This document shows positions 37,501 through 46,072 of a stretch of DNA of 64,000 nucleotides, in pieces. This stretch comes from Microbispora catharanthi. GTDB lineage: Bacteria > Actinomycetota > Actinomycetes > Streptosporangiales > Streptosporangiaceae. The stretch covers positions 248,001-312,000 of the forward strand of contig NZ_VDMA02000003.1 of assembly GCF_006334915.2 (NCBI RefSeq), written 5' to 3'. A program made the translations under genes and the position numbers. How positions within the stretch are numbered: position 1 is the stretch's first letter; each line of letters starts with the position of its first letter. The notes under the pieces are model-generated. The model did no database searches and was not told the DNA's origin. It saw only the letters and a list, made by a program, of their open reading frames with translations.

Positions 37501-40500
37501 CCGTCCAGCAGTCGCGTCACCGCGTCGGCCACCTGGTCGAGGGGCAGCTTGAGCTCGCTCCTGCCGTAGAGGTCGAGCGCGTCGCGCTCGGGGAGGGAGT
37601 AGACGACCGTCCTGTCCCGCAGCGGCTCGGCGTCGGCCCGCCGGTTGCCCGCCTCGTCCCCGGAAACCGTGATGTCCGCCTTCATCGCGAACACGTAGTG
37701 CTTGCCGGTGTCGATGGCCAGCCGTTCCCTGCCCCAGATCGCCGTGTCGGAGATCGAGGACGATCTGCTCCCCGCCCCGGACGCGCCGGCCTCCTCCTTG
37801 CCGCCGAGCGGGCCGGGCAGGGCCTCGTTCGCGCCGGTCGAGGCGTCCACCGACCGTCCGCCACGCGTCTCCATCCGCGTGGTGTGGGCGCCCATCGTGA
37901 AGTTGATGTCGCCGATCACCAGGTCGGCCGCGGTCACGAACGTCGACTCGCCCGGCTGGGCCGTGACCCACGCCGACGCCCGGTGCGTACGCAGGCCGCG
38001 CGGGCGGACGGCCAAGGCCGTGCTGTACGTCGTGGCGGGTCTGGCGGGGTCGGCGAGCAGCCATTCCGGGTGGGAGATGAGGTTGCGCATGTTGAACGCC
38101 TCGGCGAGGTGGTGGAACGACACCGAGCCCGGCCGCATCGCCCTCGGCAGCACCGATCGAAGGGCGTCGAGCACGCCGCTCCCGTCCACGTGCAGCAGGG
38201 TGGCCAGGCTCAGCGCCTCCGAGGACGTCGGATGGCTGGGCGAGGGCTCGGTCCGCTGCTCCGGCAGCAGGTCGGAGGGCAGCAGCACCCGCATCCACAC
38301 GTCGTCGCTCTGGGCCAGCGGCGTGACCTTTCCGTCGTCCTCGATCAGGTCCACGGTGAGCTTGTGGGGGACCTCGAAGACCGCCGCCGGAGCGGTGCCC
38401 TCTGCCAGCGTGACCAGGTTGCCCGTGTCGTTGAGGGTCGTGGAGAACGTGCGCCCCCTGCTCCAGTGGGCGCCGAACCCACCGCCGGTCGAGCCGGCCT
38501 CGCCCGGATTCGTCTCCAAGCCGAGACCGGGGCCGACGTCCCGGGCCCGGCCGCGCGACCGGCCGGCCGAGCGGCCGGAGGTCTCCGACGAGATGTCGAG
38601 GTCGGTCACGACGTCGGCGGCGCTGGTGCCCTGGAACTCCTCCTGGCCCGACTGCTCCAACCGGATGCGCACAGTGAGGTGCCGGCTGGCCCGGCCGATG
38701 CCCTGGCTCACCAGGTCGAGGAAGATCCCGTCCTGCATGGCCTGGTCATACGCGGTCTGCAGACGGGCCGGGGAGAACTGCTCGGCCAGCTCGATCATGT
38801 TGGCGATCTGGCTCGCCCGGGTCAGCGGATCACGCGACAGCCGGCCGTTCTCGTCCGGCAGCAGGCCGCGCGCACGCAACGCCGCCTCGACCTTCGCGCG
38901 CACCTCGTCGAGGTTCCTGGCGCTCCCCGGCCGCTCGCTCGCCTGGACGAGCGCGGGCCCGGCTCCGGTGCCGTGCGACCAGCCGGGCAGCCTGGGCAGG
39001 CGGCCCTTCGGCGTGCCGGGCTTCGGGTCGTCCCTGAGCCTGCCGTCCTTCCGTACGGCCGACCGGTCGACGGGAAGGCCGTAGCGGTACGCCTGCGGCT
39101 CCGGCATGCGGAACAGGCCCGTGCTCCGGCCGCGTATGGGGGCATGCGGGGCGTCGTCGGTGTTCATCTGCACGGTCACCGTGTGCTCGAGCTCCAGCGC
39201 GTACGCCTGGGTGTGGCCCGCCCAGCGCTGCACACTCGGCCGGATGGCGGTCCCGCCCGCGCTCATCGACCGCGACCGCGACCAGGAGCGGCCGAGCCCG
39301 CCCGTGAGGCGCGGTGTGGCGGTCTTGTATCCGTCGAGACCGACGGCGCCGAGCATGTGCCGGTCGCCGACGGGAAGCTGGACTCCCGCGGTGCCCTTGA
39401 TCTCGAAGGACCGGCCGGCCGAGCGCGAGCCCGACGCGCCCGAGAACCCCACGCGCAGCCGTTCCAGGCGGTGCTTGGTGCTCGGCGTGCCGACCGGCCG
39501 CGCCGTGTCCATCACGACCCGGGTCTTGATCCGCACATAGCCGACCACCCGCCCGTTGACGGTGATCGGGCGGCGCAGCCCCTCGGGATCGTTGATCGCC
39601 TCGCCGAGCCGGGCCGGCAGCTCCTCCGTCATGATCGTGAGGATCTGGTCGCGGGTCATACTGCCGATCTCGGAGTGGCCGGTCCGCTCCGCGGTGCGCT
39701 CGGCGAGGTCCTGCAGCCCGGTCAGCCCGGTGACCGCGTGCTCGGGGAACGGCGTGCGCTGCCGCTCCTTCCGCGAGAGCCGGGTGACCTCGGCCGGCCC
39801 CCGCTGCGCGTGCGTGTGCGGCAGATACACCTGCAGGCTCCGGGCGTCGCCGGCCGTGCCGCTGTCCACGCGCGCCCGCTCGGTGCCGGTCGCGGTGCGC
39901 AGCTCCACCTCCGCCGAGGCGAGCCCGTCGAGCACCAGCGCCTCGCCCGCGTTGTCCTGCACCGCGCCGGCCAGCGCGAAATCCGACGCGTTGCCGCTGA
40001 ACGACTCGCTCCTGCCGAAAGCGGTGCCCCCCTTGAACAGGCCGAACTTCATCAGCATCCCGAGCCAGTGGGTGTCCTGCCACGGCTTGGTCAGGGCGTT
40101 CAGGTCGAGATTCGGCGCCAGGCGCACCGCGCGGTTGGCGGTGGCGGAGGCCGAGCGGCCGCCCTGCGGCAACTGGCCGAGCATCGACTGGGAATGCCGC
40201 ACCGGATGGCCGAAGACCTCGACCAGGTCCGTGACCTTCAGCCGCAGCCGCAGCTCGGCCCGCGTGCCGCGGCCCACGCGCAGCACCACGCCGTCCTGCG
40301 AGACCAGCCACCTGAAGTTCGACCGCAACACGTGCGACAGCTCGTCGGGCGCGTAGCGCTGGTCGACGCCGGCGCGTTCGAGCATCTCGTTGACGACCTG
40401 CGTGAGCCGTTCCAGGTGGGGCAGCCGGCCCGCCGGCGTCGCCTCCGTCATGGCCTCGGACGACGGCAGGGCGTCCGCGAACGCCTCCTTGTACGCGGTG

Positions 40501-43500
40501 TGGGCGGCCTCCGCCTCCCGGGCCAACCCGGCGATCTCCGCGGGCAGCGTGCCTTTCCGGCCCGTGGGGAGGGCGTTCAGGGCGTTCTCCAGCGTCTCGT
40601 ACGCCGTGCGCGCCTCGACCGCCCGCCGCACCGCCCGCGCGTACGCCTCCTTGCTCCGGCGGGCGCGCTCGGCGCTCGCCCGGTGGACGTCGCGGTCCGC
40701 CAGCGCCTTGCGGCGGCGTTCCTCGGCGCCGCGGTCCTCTTCCTGCGACGCCTTCTCGGCGGCCTCCTCGGCCTTCTTCGCGTCGGCCTTGGCCGCCCTG
40801 GTGCTGTCGATCTTCTCCTTGACCGCTCTGAGCAGTTCGTCGGCGGCGTTCGCCAGCGTCTCCCGCTGGGTGCGGGCCAGCCCGAGCAGGTCCGCCACCG
40901 GATCGGGCGCGGTGGGGCTCTGCGCGGTGGGGCTCTGCGTGGTGGAGGTCTGCGCGGTGGAGGTCTGTGTCGTCGGGTCGGGCGCCGGCTGGGATGCGGT
41001 GGGTGGCCGGGGCGCCGACCAGGGGGGCGCCGGGGCGACGTGCCCGAGCCTCTCGATCTCACGCCCCAGTCGCTCGATCTCGTGCGCGATGGCGGGGCGC
41101 TCCTGCGCCGGGGCCGCCCGCCACTGCCGGTCCAGGAGCGCGTGCTCGCGATAGCGGGCCGTCACACAGGCCGTGGCGTCCGGCTCGGCCGTACGGCTCA
41201 GGAAGGAGCGGATCACGCCCTGCCGGGGGCCGGACATCCGCTGGAAGACGTCGCTGATCTCGTGCAGCCACACTCGGGGCAGGATGTCGTTCGCCAGGCG
41301 CGGCGACAGCCGTACGACGTGGGGGTCTGCGGCCGTGCCCGACCGGACCCTGGTCCTGGCGAGACGGCCGCCGGGCACCCGACCGATCTCGAACCGGAAG
41401 TGCTGCGCGCCGAGCCGGCCCGTGTCCACGACGACCGTCCGCTCGCCGGCTGTGCTCAGTCCTGTCGTGTCCGGGCCCACGTCGGACGCGTGGAGCGACA
41501 GGAAGCCCTGCTCCGCCTCCTGCGACGACAGGTCGGCCAGGTGCGGCGGCCTGCCGTCGGCGACGAACAGGCTCCGCGCGATGGGCCGGGCGGTCACCCG
41601 GCCGCGCCCCCGGGTCGTACGCGGTCCCGGCCGCGTGCCGGACGGCCCCTTCCCCGGCCCCGGCGGGTTGGCTGTTCGAGCGGAGTTCGTCGCCGGAGCA
41701 GGCCCTGGGTTGGAGGAGGCCGCGCTGTTCGAGGAGACCGCGGCGGACTGGCCTCCGCTCGCCGTGTTGGCTGTCCCGTTCGCGCCGGAGGTGGACGGGA
41801 TCCCGGCGAGACTCTCGGCGCGCCTGACGATGTCCGCGGCGGTGTCGGAGGAGCGGCCGACGCGAAGGGCGTGGTCGGGTCCGTGCGGCGGGACCGCCGC
41901 CTCCTCCACCAGTCCGGCCCCCGCGTCGCTCAGCCGGTCGGGCCGCCAGCCGCGCGGGTTGTCCTCCAGCACCTCGCCCGCCACCTCGACGGCGGCGGCG
42001 CGGCTGTCCGGCGTCGCGTCGGCGAGCCGGGCGAGCGCGTCGAGGGCCCCCTCGACCGGGAGCCCCTGGCTCTCCTCGGCGATCCTCGCCCCCAGCAGCG
42101 CGGCCGCCTCCGCGCGGAGCCGAGGTGTGTCCACGCCCTCGGCGGCACGCGTCGTCAGCCGATCCGCGAGGCCCTTCATGTCCTCGCCCGACAGCTGCAC
42201 CGGCCTTCCGTCAGGACCGGTCAGCCTGGCGCCCCGGCCGTCACGCAGGAAGAGCACGTCGGGCGCGATCGTGAACAGCACATCGGAGACCGCCGTGCGA
42301 GCCGAAGCGTGCGCCGCGGCGGCGCTGCCGGAGGTGGTGCCGCCGGTCGTCCCCGAGGACGCCACCGGTGCCGGGGCGGCCGGTGACGCCGCGGCGGATG
42401 ACGTGGTGCCGCCGGAGGGAGAAGCGGACGACGGCGCGACGGACGACGGCGTCCCCGTGGACGCGGCCGGCGTGGACGTCGCAGCGGAGGTGACGGGCGT
42501 GTTCGCGGAGCCGGCAGCAGTGGGATTGGCCGCCGCCGCGCTGCTCGCGCCGGCCGTGTTCGCCGCGCCGGCCGTGTTGCTTGAGCCGGCCGCGCCGGGG
42601 TTGGCACCGCCCGTGCCCGTCGCCGGGGCGGGATTGGCGGTGGCCGGCTGGCCCGACGCGCTCTGCGCTGCCGCCGGCGCCTGACCGGGATTCGCGGCGG
42701 ACGGGCCCGCCGCGCTCGCGTTGCCCGTGTTGCCCGCGTTCGACGCACTGCCGGACGCACTGCCGGAACCGGCCGCGCCGGGGTTGGCACCGCCCGCGTT
42801 GGCGGTACTGGCTGTGCCGGGGTTCGTCGTGCTCGCACCGGACTGTGCGGGGGACGGCCCGGTGGTGGCGGGCTGGCCGGAGCCGCCGGGTGCGGCGGGC
42901 GGGCCGCCGGAGGGCTGCCCCACGACGGACGCGGTGCTCGTGCCGCCCGAGCCCGTGGACCCGCCGTTGCCTGCGGTCTGACCGCCGCCGGCCGTATTCG
43001 TGTTCGCGGAACCCGGATCGCCGCCAGAAGGCTGTCCGGCGGCGGGATCCGGAGACGTACCGGAAAGGGCGCGGATCAGGTCGGTACGCAGGCTGGTGTC
43101 GTACGCCGAGGCCAGGGCCGTACGCGGGCTGATGCCCGCCTCGATCACGTCCGGGTTGAACGGGCTGATCGTGTTCGTACGGGCGGCGCCCGACGCGGCG
43201 GCCCCGAGCAGCGACTCACCGTCGGGCATTTCCCACTGGCCGTACACGAGCCCGTTGGCGAGGACGCTCCCGGCCGGGGAGGCGATCACGTTGGTCAGGC
43301 CGGTCGTCAGCGCCCGGCCGGGAAAACGCTTGAACGCGTTGCCGAAGCCGGGGGCGTCGGTGTTCAGCCTTCTGAGCAGGGGCGTCCTGTTGACCAGGTT
43401 GCTGACGGGACGCGCGGCCCGCATGCCGACGGCCGCGCCGCCCGCCGCGCCCAGGGCGGTGGCGCCCGTCATCTTCAAGTCCCAGCCGTCGCGGGTGCCT

Positions 43501-44291
43501 GCCTTCCGCTGTTCCGACTGGGCGAAGGCGTCGCCGGCGACCTCCTCGCCGATCTCCTCGAAGAGCTCCCTCCCCAGGGGGTTGGCGAGGATGCGACCGA
43601 GCAGGCCGGCCCGGAGCGAGGCCAACGCGGTCCCTCTGGCCAGCGCCTGGGCCGCGGCGGGACGGCCTGCGGCGAGGGCGAGCTGTTCGAAGATCTTCTC
43701 CATCTCGGCGCGGGCGCGGGCGGCGATCGGCCCGACGAACCGGGTGGAGGCCCCGGCGGAGTAGAAGGCCGCGAGAAGCGCGATGAACGTCGCGATCAGC
43801 GCGATCCAGAACACCGCGTTGTCCGACAACTTGGAATATTGGGTCGAGCGGGCGTAGTTGTCGGCCTGCGCGGCGTAGGCGAAGTGGTTGTTCGCCACCC
43901 CGAGCAGGCCCGACTGCTCCGAGTAGTGCTCGCCGAGCCGCGCCAGGAACGCCTGCATCGACGGGCCCTGCATCCCGCTGAGCACGGCGACGGCGGCGGC
44001 TCCCACCGGATCGATGGACTGGACGACGCTCACGGTCGCGGAGCGGTGGGCGCGGGCGAGCTGCCACAGCAGGCTCTCGCTCGCATCCGGCCATGTCTGG
44101 CCCGCCGTGAGCAGGGCGATGAGGTCGTCGGCCCAGGCGGGCAACGACTCGCCCCAGGCGGGGGTGACGTCGGTGACCGAGCCGCCGCCGTCGGCGAACT
44201 CGGGCAGCCCGTCGCCGTTCGAGGTGACGTCGCCGTTCGTCGTGGCCGGCTTGGCGCCGGAGCCCGTACCGGTCGTGGAGGAGTGCGTCAT
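34515..44291 (-). CDS. Giant 3258-residue WXG100-like T7SS-associated protein, putative polymorphic toxin or pore
   Basis: The largest gene here. Order: residues about 30-200, a WXG100-like helical region (GQTWPDASESLLWQLARAH); a membrane helix at 157-179; about 411-660, Gly/Ser/Ala/Asn/Pro low complexity; module A about 898-1095 with HEISD at 1010-1014; about 1131-1244, a Lys/Glu/Ala coiled coil; six beta-hairpin modules near 1335-1489, 1583-1730, 1869-2007, 2091-2237, 2417-2570 and 2670-2805; module B about 3020-3215 with HEISD at 3128-3132; a short acidic tail. No known toxin catalytic motif was recognised. It follows a YbaB-like and a WXG100-like gene (gap 2 nt) and overlaps a putative immunity gene. 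Export by the nearby T7SS is inferred. Confidence 0.88.
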   Translation of the reverse strand: MTHSSTTGTGSGAKPATTNGDVTSNGDGLPEFADGGGSVTDVTPAWGESLPAWADDLIALLTAGQTWPDASESLLWQLARAHRSATVSVVQSIDPVGAAAVAVLSGMQGPSMQAFLARLGEHYSEQSGLLGVANNHFAYAAQADNYARSTQYSKLSDNAVFWIALIATFIALLAAFYSAGASTRFVGPIAARARAEMEKIFEQLALAAGRPAAAQALARGTALASLRAGLLGRILANPLGRELFEEIGEEVAGDAFAQSEQRKAGTRDGWDLKMTGATALGAAGGAAVGMRAARPVSNLVNRTPLLRRLNTDAPGFGNAFKRFPGRALTTGLTNVIASPAGSVLANGLVYGQWEMPDGESLLGAAASGAARTNTISPFNPDVIEAGISPRTALASAYDTSLRTDLIRALSGTSPDPAAGQPSGGDPGSANTNTAGGGQTAGNGGSTGSGGTSTASVVGQPSGGPPAAPGGSGQPATTGPSPAQSGASTTNPGTASTANAGGANPGAAGSGSASGSASNAGNTGNASAAGPSAANPGQAPAAAQSASGQPATANPAPATGTGGANPGAAGSSNTAGAANTAGASSAAAANPTAAGSANTPVTSAATSTPAASTGTPSSVAPSSASPSGGTTSSAAASPAAPAPVASSGTTGGTTSGSAAAAHASARTAVSDVLFTIAPDVLFLRDGRGARLTGPDGRPVQLSGEDMKGLADRLTTRAAEGVDTPRLRAEAAALLGARIAEESQGLPVEGALDALARLADATPDSRAAAVEVAGEVLEDNPRGWRPDRLSDAGAGLVEEAAVPPHGPDHALRVGRSSDTAADIVRRAESLAGIPSTSGANGTANTASGGQSAAVSSNSAASSNPGPAPATNSARTANPPGPGKGPSGTRPGPRTTRGRGRVTARPIARSLFVADGRPPHLADLSSQEAEQGFLSLHASDVGPDTTGLSTAGERTVVVDTGRLGAQHFRFEIGRVPGGRLARTRVRSGTAADPHVVRLSPRLANDILPRVWLHEISDVFQRMSGPRQGVIRSFLSRTAEPDATACVTARYREHALLDRQWRAAPAQERPAIAHEIERLGREIERLGHVAPAPPWSAPRPPTASQPAPDPTTQTSTAQTSTTQSPTAQSPTAPDPVADLLGLARTQRETLANAADELLRAVKEKIDSTRAAKADAKKAEEAAEKASQEEDRGAEERRRKALADRDVHRASAERARRSKEAYARAVRRAVEARTAYETLENALNALPTGRKGTLPAEIAGLAREAEAAHTAYKEAFADALPSSEAMTEATPAGRLPHLERLTQVVNEMLERAGVDQRYAPDELSHVLRSNFRWLVSQDGVVLRVGRGTRAELRLRLKVTDLVEVFGHPVRHSQSMLGQLPQGGRSASATANRAVRLAPNLDLNALTKPWQDTHWLGMLMKFGLFKGGTAFGRSESFSGNASDFALAGAVQDNAGEALVLDGLASAEVELRTATGTERARVDSGTAGDARSLQVYLPHTHAQRGPAEVTRLSRKERQRTPFPEHAVTGLTGLQDLAERTAERTGHSEIGSMTRDQILTIMTEELPARLGEAINDPEGLRRPITVNGRVVGYVRIKTRVVMDTARPVGTPSTKHRLERLRVGFSGASGSRSAGRSFEIKGTAGVQLPVGDRHMLGAVGLDGYKTATPRLTGGLGRSWSRSRSMSAGGTAIRPSVQRWAGHTQAYALELEHTVTVQMNTDDAPHAPIRGRSTGLFRMPEPQAYRYGLPVDRSAVRKDGRLRDDPKPGTPKGRLPRLPGWSHGTGAGPALVQASERPGSARNLDEVRAKVEAALRARGLLPDENGRLSRDPLTRASQIANMIELAEQFSPARLQTAYDQAMQDGIFLDLVSQGIGRASRHLTVRIRLEQSGQEEFQGTSAADVVTDLDISSETSGRSAGRSRGRARDVGPGLGLETNPGEAGSTGGGFGAHWSRGRTFSTTLNDTGNLVTLAEGTAPAAVFEVPHKLTVDLIEDDGKVTPLAQSDDVWMRVLLPSDLLPEQRTEPSPSHPTSSEALSLATLLHVDGSGVLDALRSVLPRAMRPGSVSFHHLAEAFNMRNLISHPEWLLADPARPATTYSTALAVRPRGLRTHRASAWVTAQPGESTFVTAADLVIGDINFTMGAHTTRMETRGGRSVDASTGANEALPGPLGGKEEAGASGAGSRSSSISDTAIWGRERLAIDTGKHYVFAMKADITVSGDEAGNRRADAEPLRDRTVVYSLPERDALDLYGRSELKLPLDQVADAVTRLLDGNLQLDPRTAVPLVRRYLADRALARRDGHPRSDLEQKHPRAVLTERLAKDFPMSLAAAGNRLKQMHDRLPDLATRVDVPDLYEDSLGESTVKSVRLTTPGGKRTRLLDEVLGQIGTVAPGALKRDPVLLRSLFGDFAGKRWWGKLDDMTGSAGFVKTYSLKIGPHLTEDVTVRITAELHGDQATYGGNVHNFGQILQDYTYTQEDRAESSGKTFGGSANAGAGQDVGSGGRAVATDRSHTGTASTGTQRTRIQRSAAFRGGQLVEHPVTIRIEVERSSGRLRGAVARTTGVPRTSHVTLRGTMTRVLPDGMVAKEGTVAARPPARPDVRRVVPPEVFVTERLKADDLLRAVFGRLSREDLLGGAAAMEHYAELAKALTGNGLTTRLERMTGPDGHRLIRLPMPGRPGQVVDVRIHADLSEPDPVALGLNDTELGQVDREQNTAGTATDRGQMAPLGRTYSAGHAVGAGADFGAGDQTAQSSSGSGGNRDETSVFVKGTGAKVRFRVDFGLRFEVRQVARDGAETVLRTADIPHGATGTAHLIMFQHALEEMLARRDAGVARPLWNFHRQRVAAPAVFFSHDTVRALAARQPSYDPAAPSRAMAEALRGRTGTLPVGIVADIGRMNQAPGSTALVAEARLLARDLGADVHLHLTRPDGSVERYRATPAGELSGDPFAEALGTVPPDLVALAEGHGLDLRDLYGGRSDGFADRIGERLDALGVARPAPADPGWPVPETAADATWGGTALITAPPGSVTAEPIPRTAFVADGRAPHLPDLSNDEIPAAVADLRPADFGRGVHAVTATPDGTVVTVETARFGTQRFVVLPEDPGGGRPGRTEVDAGTGPHVIRLAPRLAPDVVARVLLHEISDTLQKRSAAEQGTVRRFLNALDPGYDACASARYNEHAYLSRRWRATTSDEERARLRHEIEAVARDLGARGQAAPPPPWVTVPPQAPVPDLWERMRRLSNTSGWEPPDDEDETVPAPEDTGQRKVRNG

Positions 44292-44293
44292 GG

Positions 44294-44644
44294 TCAGATC
44301 CGCTTCAGGATCTCGCGCACCTCTCTGGCCCGTTCGGCGTCCATTCCCCGGGCGTTCTCGGCGCTGCGCCGTACGGTGGGGCCGAGCTCGACCACCTTCG
44401 CGGCGAGTTCCTCACCCTGCTTCATCACCGTCTCGGGTCCGTCGCCCTGCATGTAGGCGGAGCGGAAGGCGGTCCCGGCCGTGTCGTGCCCCCACGGCTC
44501 GGCGGCGTTGAGCCGCCGGATCTCCCGCAGGCTGGCGGCGTAGCCGCTCTCCGCGTCGGACGACGCGGCATGCCACTGCGACAGGCCCTTCGCGAGCTGC
44601 TGCGGACGGATGTCGACGTAGTTCACCTCGAACAGCTCACTCAT
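44294..44644 (-). CDS. WXG100-like small protein, likely partner of the giant
   Basis: Encodes 116 residues, mostly helical. A W-G turn occurs at PWGHDTAG (residues about 50-57), which resembles W-x-G but lacks the spacer residue. The ATG overlaps the stop of the YbaB-like gene (ATGA), and its own stop is 2 nt from the giant's ATG. In ESX systems, a small WXG protein often pairs with a larger partner carrying a WXG-like region; this gene is the natural partner for the giant's N-terminus. That pairing is inference. Confidence 0.8.
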   Translation of the reverse strand: MSELFEVNYVDIRPQQLAKGLSQWHAASSDAESGYAASLREIRRLNAAEPWGHDTAGTAFRSAYMQGDGPETVMKQGEELAAKVVELGPTVRRSAENARGMDAERAREVREILKRI

Positions 44645-45063
44645 GGGCCCTCCGGTGTCCGCTTCGGCATCTGCATCGACATCTGTTCGAGCACGGCGTC
44701 GAGGTCGCCGTCGATGTGCGCCCTCATCTGCTCGGCGGGGATGAGCGGCGCGAAGATCTCGACAACCCGGTCCTGGGCCTTGGCCACGGCGGCGTGGATG
44801 GTCCGCGTGATGGCGTCGGCCAGGCCGCGCGCGTCCTGCCGCCGGTAGATGCGCGGGTCGAGGTCGAGCCTGATCAGGTCGCCGTTCGCGCCGACGGTGG
44901 CCGCCACGAGCCCGTCACGCGACTTCTCCGTCACCTGCACGGCGCGCGCCTTCTCGTGCAGCGCGGGCGCCTCCTCCTGCAGGCGCATGAACGTGGCCCG
45001 CAGTTCCTCGACGTACGCCCGCATTCCGGCGGCGTCCGGCGTCTGTGCCCCGGTCGTGTTCAT
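44641..45063 (-). CDS. YbaB/EbfC-like protein of the T7SS locus
   Basis: Encodes 140 residues from ATG 45063 (GTG 45066 is directly adjacent). The middle part, GLVAATVGANGDLIRLDLDP followed by an L-x-x-A-I helix, matches the YbaB/EbfC fold, which in other bacteria binds DNA as a dimer. Related proteins recur in ESX loci, where EspL is a YbaB-like chaperone-type factor. As first gene of the giant-protein operon it may help fold or stabilise the substrates, or bind nucleic acid. A possible -10 GATAAT lies at 45121-45116 upstream. Confidence 0.78.
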   Translation of the reverse strand: MNTTGAQTPDAAGMRAYVEELRATFMRLQEEAPALHEKARAVQVTEKSRDGLVAATVGANGDLIRLDLDPRIYRRQDARGLADAITRTIHAAVAKAQDRVVEIFAPLIPAEQMRAHIDGDLDAVLEQMSMQMPKRTPEGP

Positions 45064-45142
45064 CACCCCGATCGACCGCGTTCACCTCGATGATGATCTA
45101 TGTCCAATATGCGGGATTATCACACCTCGCTTTGACATTCGG

Positions 45143-45985
45143 CTAGTGATGGTTCAGCCGGGGCGGTCGCACCGGTGTGGCATAACGCGCAGGTGTGATG
45201 CCGACGTGCCGGGTGAAGTGCCGGTTCAGGTGTGCCTGGTCGTGGAAGCCCACGCTCGTCGCCACGTCGGCCGGCCGTTGACCGTTCAGCAGGAGCCTGC
45301 GCGCCAGTTCTATGCGCTTGCCCGTGAGATAGGTGTGCGGCGGCAGGCCGTACGTCTGTGTGAAGCAGCGGATCAAGTGCGTGGGGTGGGAGTGGAGGAC
45401 GGCGGCGGCCTCCCGCAGCGACAGACCCGCCCGGACACGGGCGTCCAGCAGTTCGCGTAGTTCGACGGCCAGCCGGTGCGCCTCGCGACCGGGTGCCCGG
45501 TGCTGGAACGCCTCAAGGTGGAAGCGCAGTCTCTCCGCGACGAAGAACAGGCGTGATTCGGCCTCGAGCACTTCTCCCGGATGACCGACAGCGGCATGCA
45601 GTCGGTGGATCCGGTGACGCAGCAGTGGGTCGGCGAGGATAGGAGCGTCCACCGCCTTACCGGTGAGGCGTTCCGGCAGCACGGTGGTGTCCAGGTAGAG
45701 CACGCGCTTGCGGAAGCCGGCGGCGGTGACGGTCCTGCCGTCATGCCGGACACCGGGCGGCAGGAGCAGAACGGCGGAGAGGTCGGCGGCGGCGTGCCGG
45801 CGACGGTCCAGTCCGAAGTCGACCGCGCCGTCATCGAGGATCATCAGGTCCCACGTGTCGTGGGTGTGGGCCGGGTAGGCGTGATCGGTGAAGTGCGCGT
45901 GGAAGACCTCGGCGATGCCCGGCACCGGTGGCCGCCAGGCACTGATCGTCGGCGGGCGGTGAGCGATCACGCTAGAAACGTACAA
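45143..45985 (-). CDS. AraC family transcriptional regulator
   Basis: Encodes 280 residues. The N-terminal half is a cupin-like arm (FTDHAYPAHTHDTWDLMILD near residues 32-51). The C-terminal half carries two HTH units: LSLREAAAVLHSHPTHLIRC near 195-214 and PADVATSVGFHDQAHLNRHF near 243-262, then the usual GITPARY near 269. It is divergent from the cupin gene with 87 bp between starts, so it may control that gene. Its position inside the T7SS island, between two minus-strand operons, has no clear functional reason. Confidence 0.93.
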   Translation of the reverse strand: MYVSSVIAHRPPTISAWRPPVPGIAEVFHAHFTDHAYPAHTHDTWDLMILDDGAVDFGLDRRRHAAADLSAVLLLPPGVRHDGRTVTAAGFRKRVLYLDTTVLPERLTGKAVDAPILADPLLRHRIHRLHAAVGHPGEVLEAESRLFFVAERLRFHLEAFQHRAPGREAHRLAVELRELLDARVRAGLSLREAAAVLHSHPTHLIRCFTQTYGLPPHTYLTGKRIELARRLLLNGQRPADVATSVGFHDQAHLNRHFTRHVGITPARYATPVRPPRLNHH

Positions 45986-46072
45986 GACGGGCAGCCGGGG
46001 AGCAGGCCACGCTCATCACATCCGCCATCGCCCTATCCGGGCGGTGCGCATCCGAGCGAGAGGTGCCACACG

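Noticed and set aside
34896-41264. HEISD as a zinc-protease HExxH motif
   Set aside because: The fifth residue is Asp, not His; a zincin assignment is not supported, although a different metal site stays possible.
34728-42386. 2552-residue plus-strand reading frame opposite the giant gene
   Set aside because: Composition is Arg/Val/Pro/Gly/His noise, and the minus-strand frame has WXG-like, coiled-coil and duplicated modules and coupled neighbours.
42320-43060. Low-complexity stretch as an insertion or mobile element
   Set aside because: It is a continuous in-frame Gly/Ser/Ala/Asn/Pro linker without inverted ends or target duplications.
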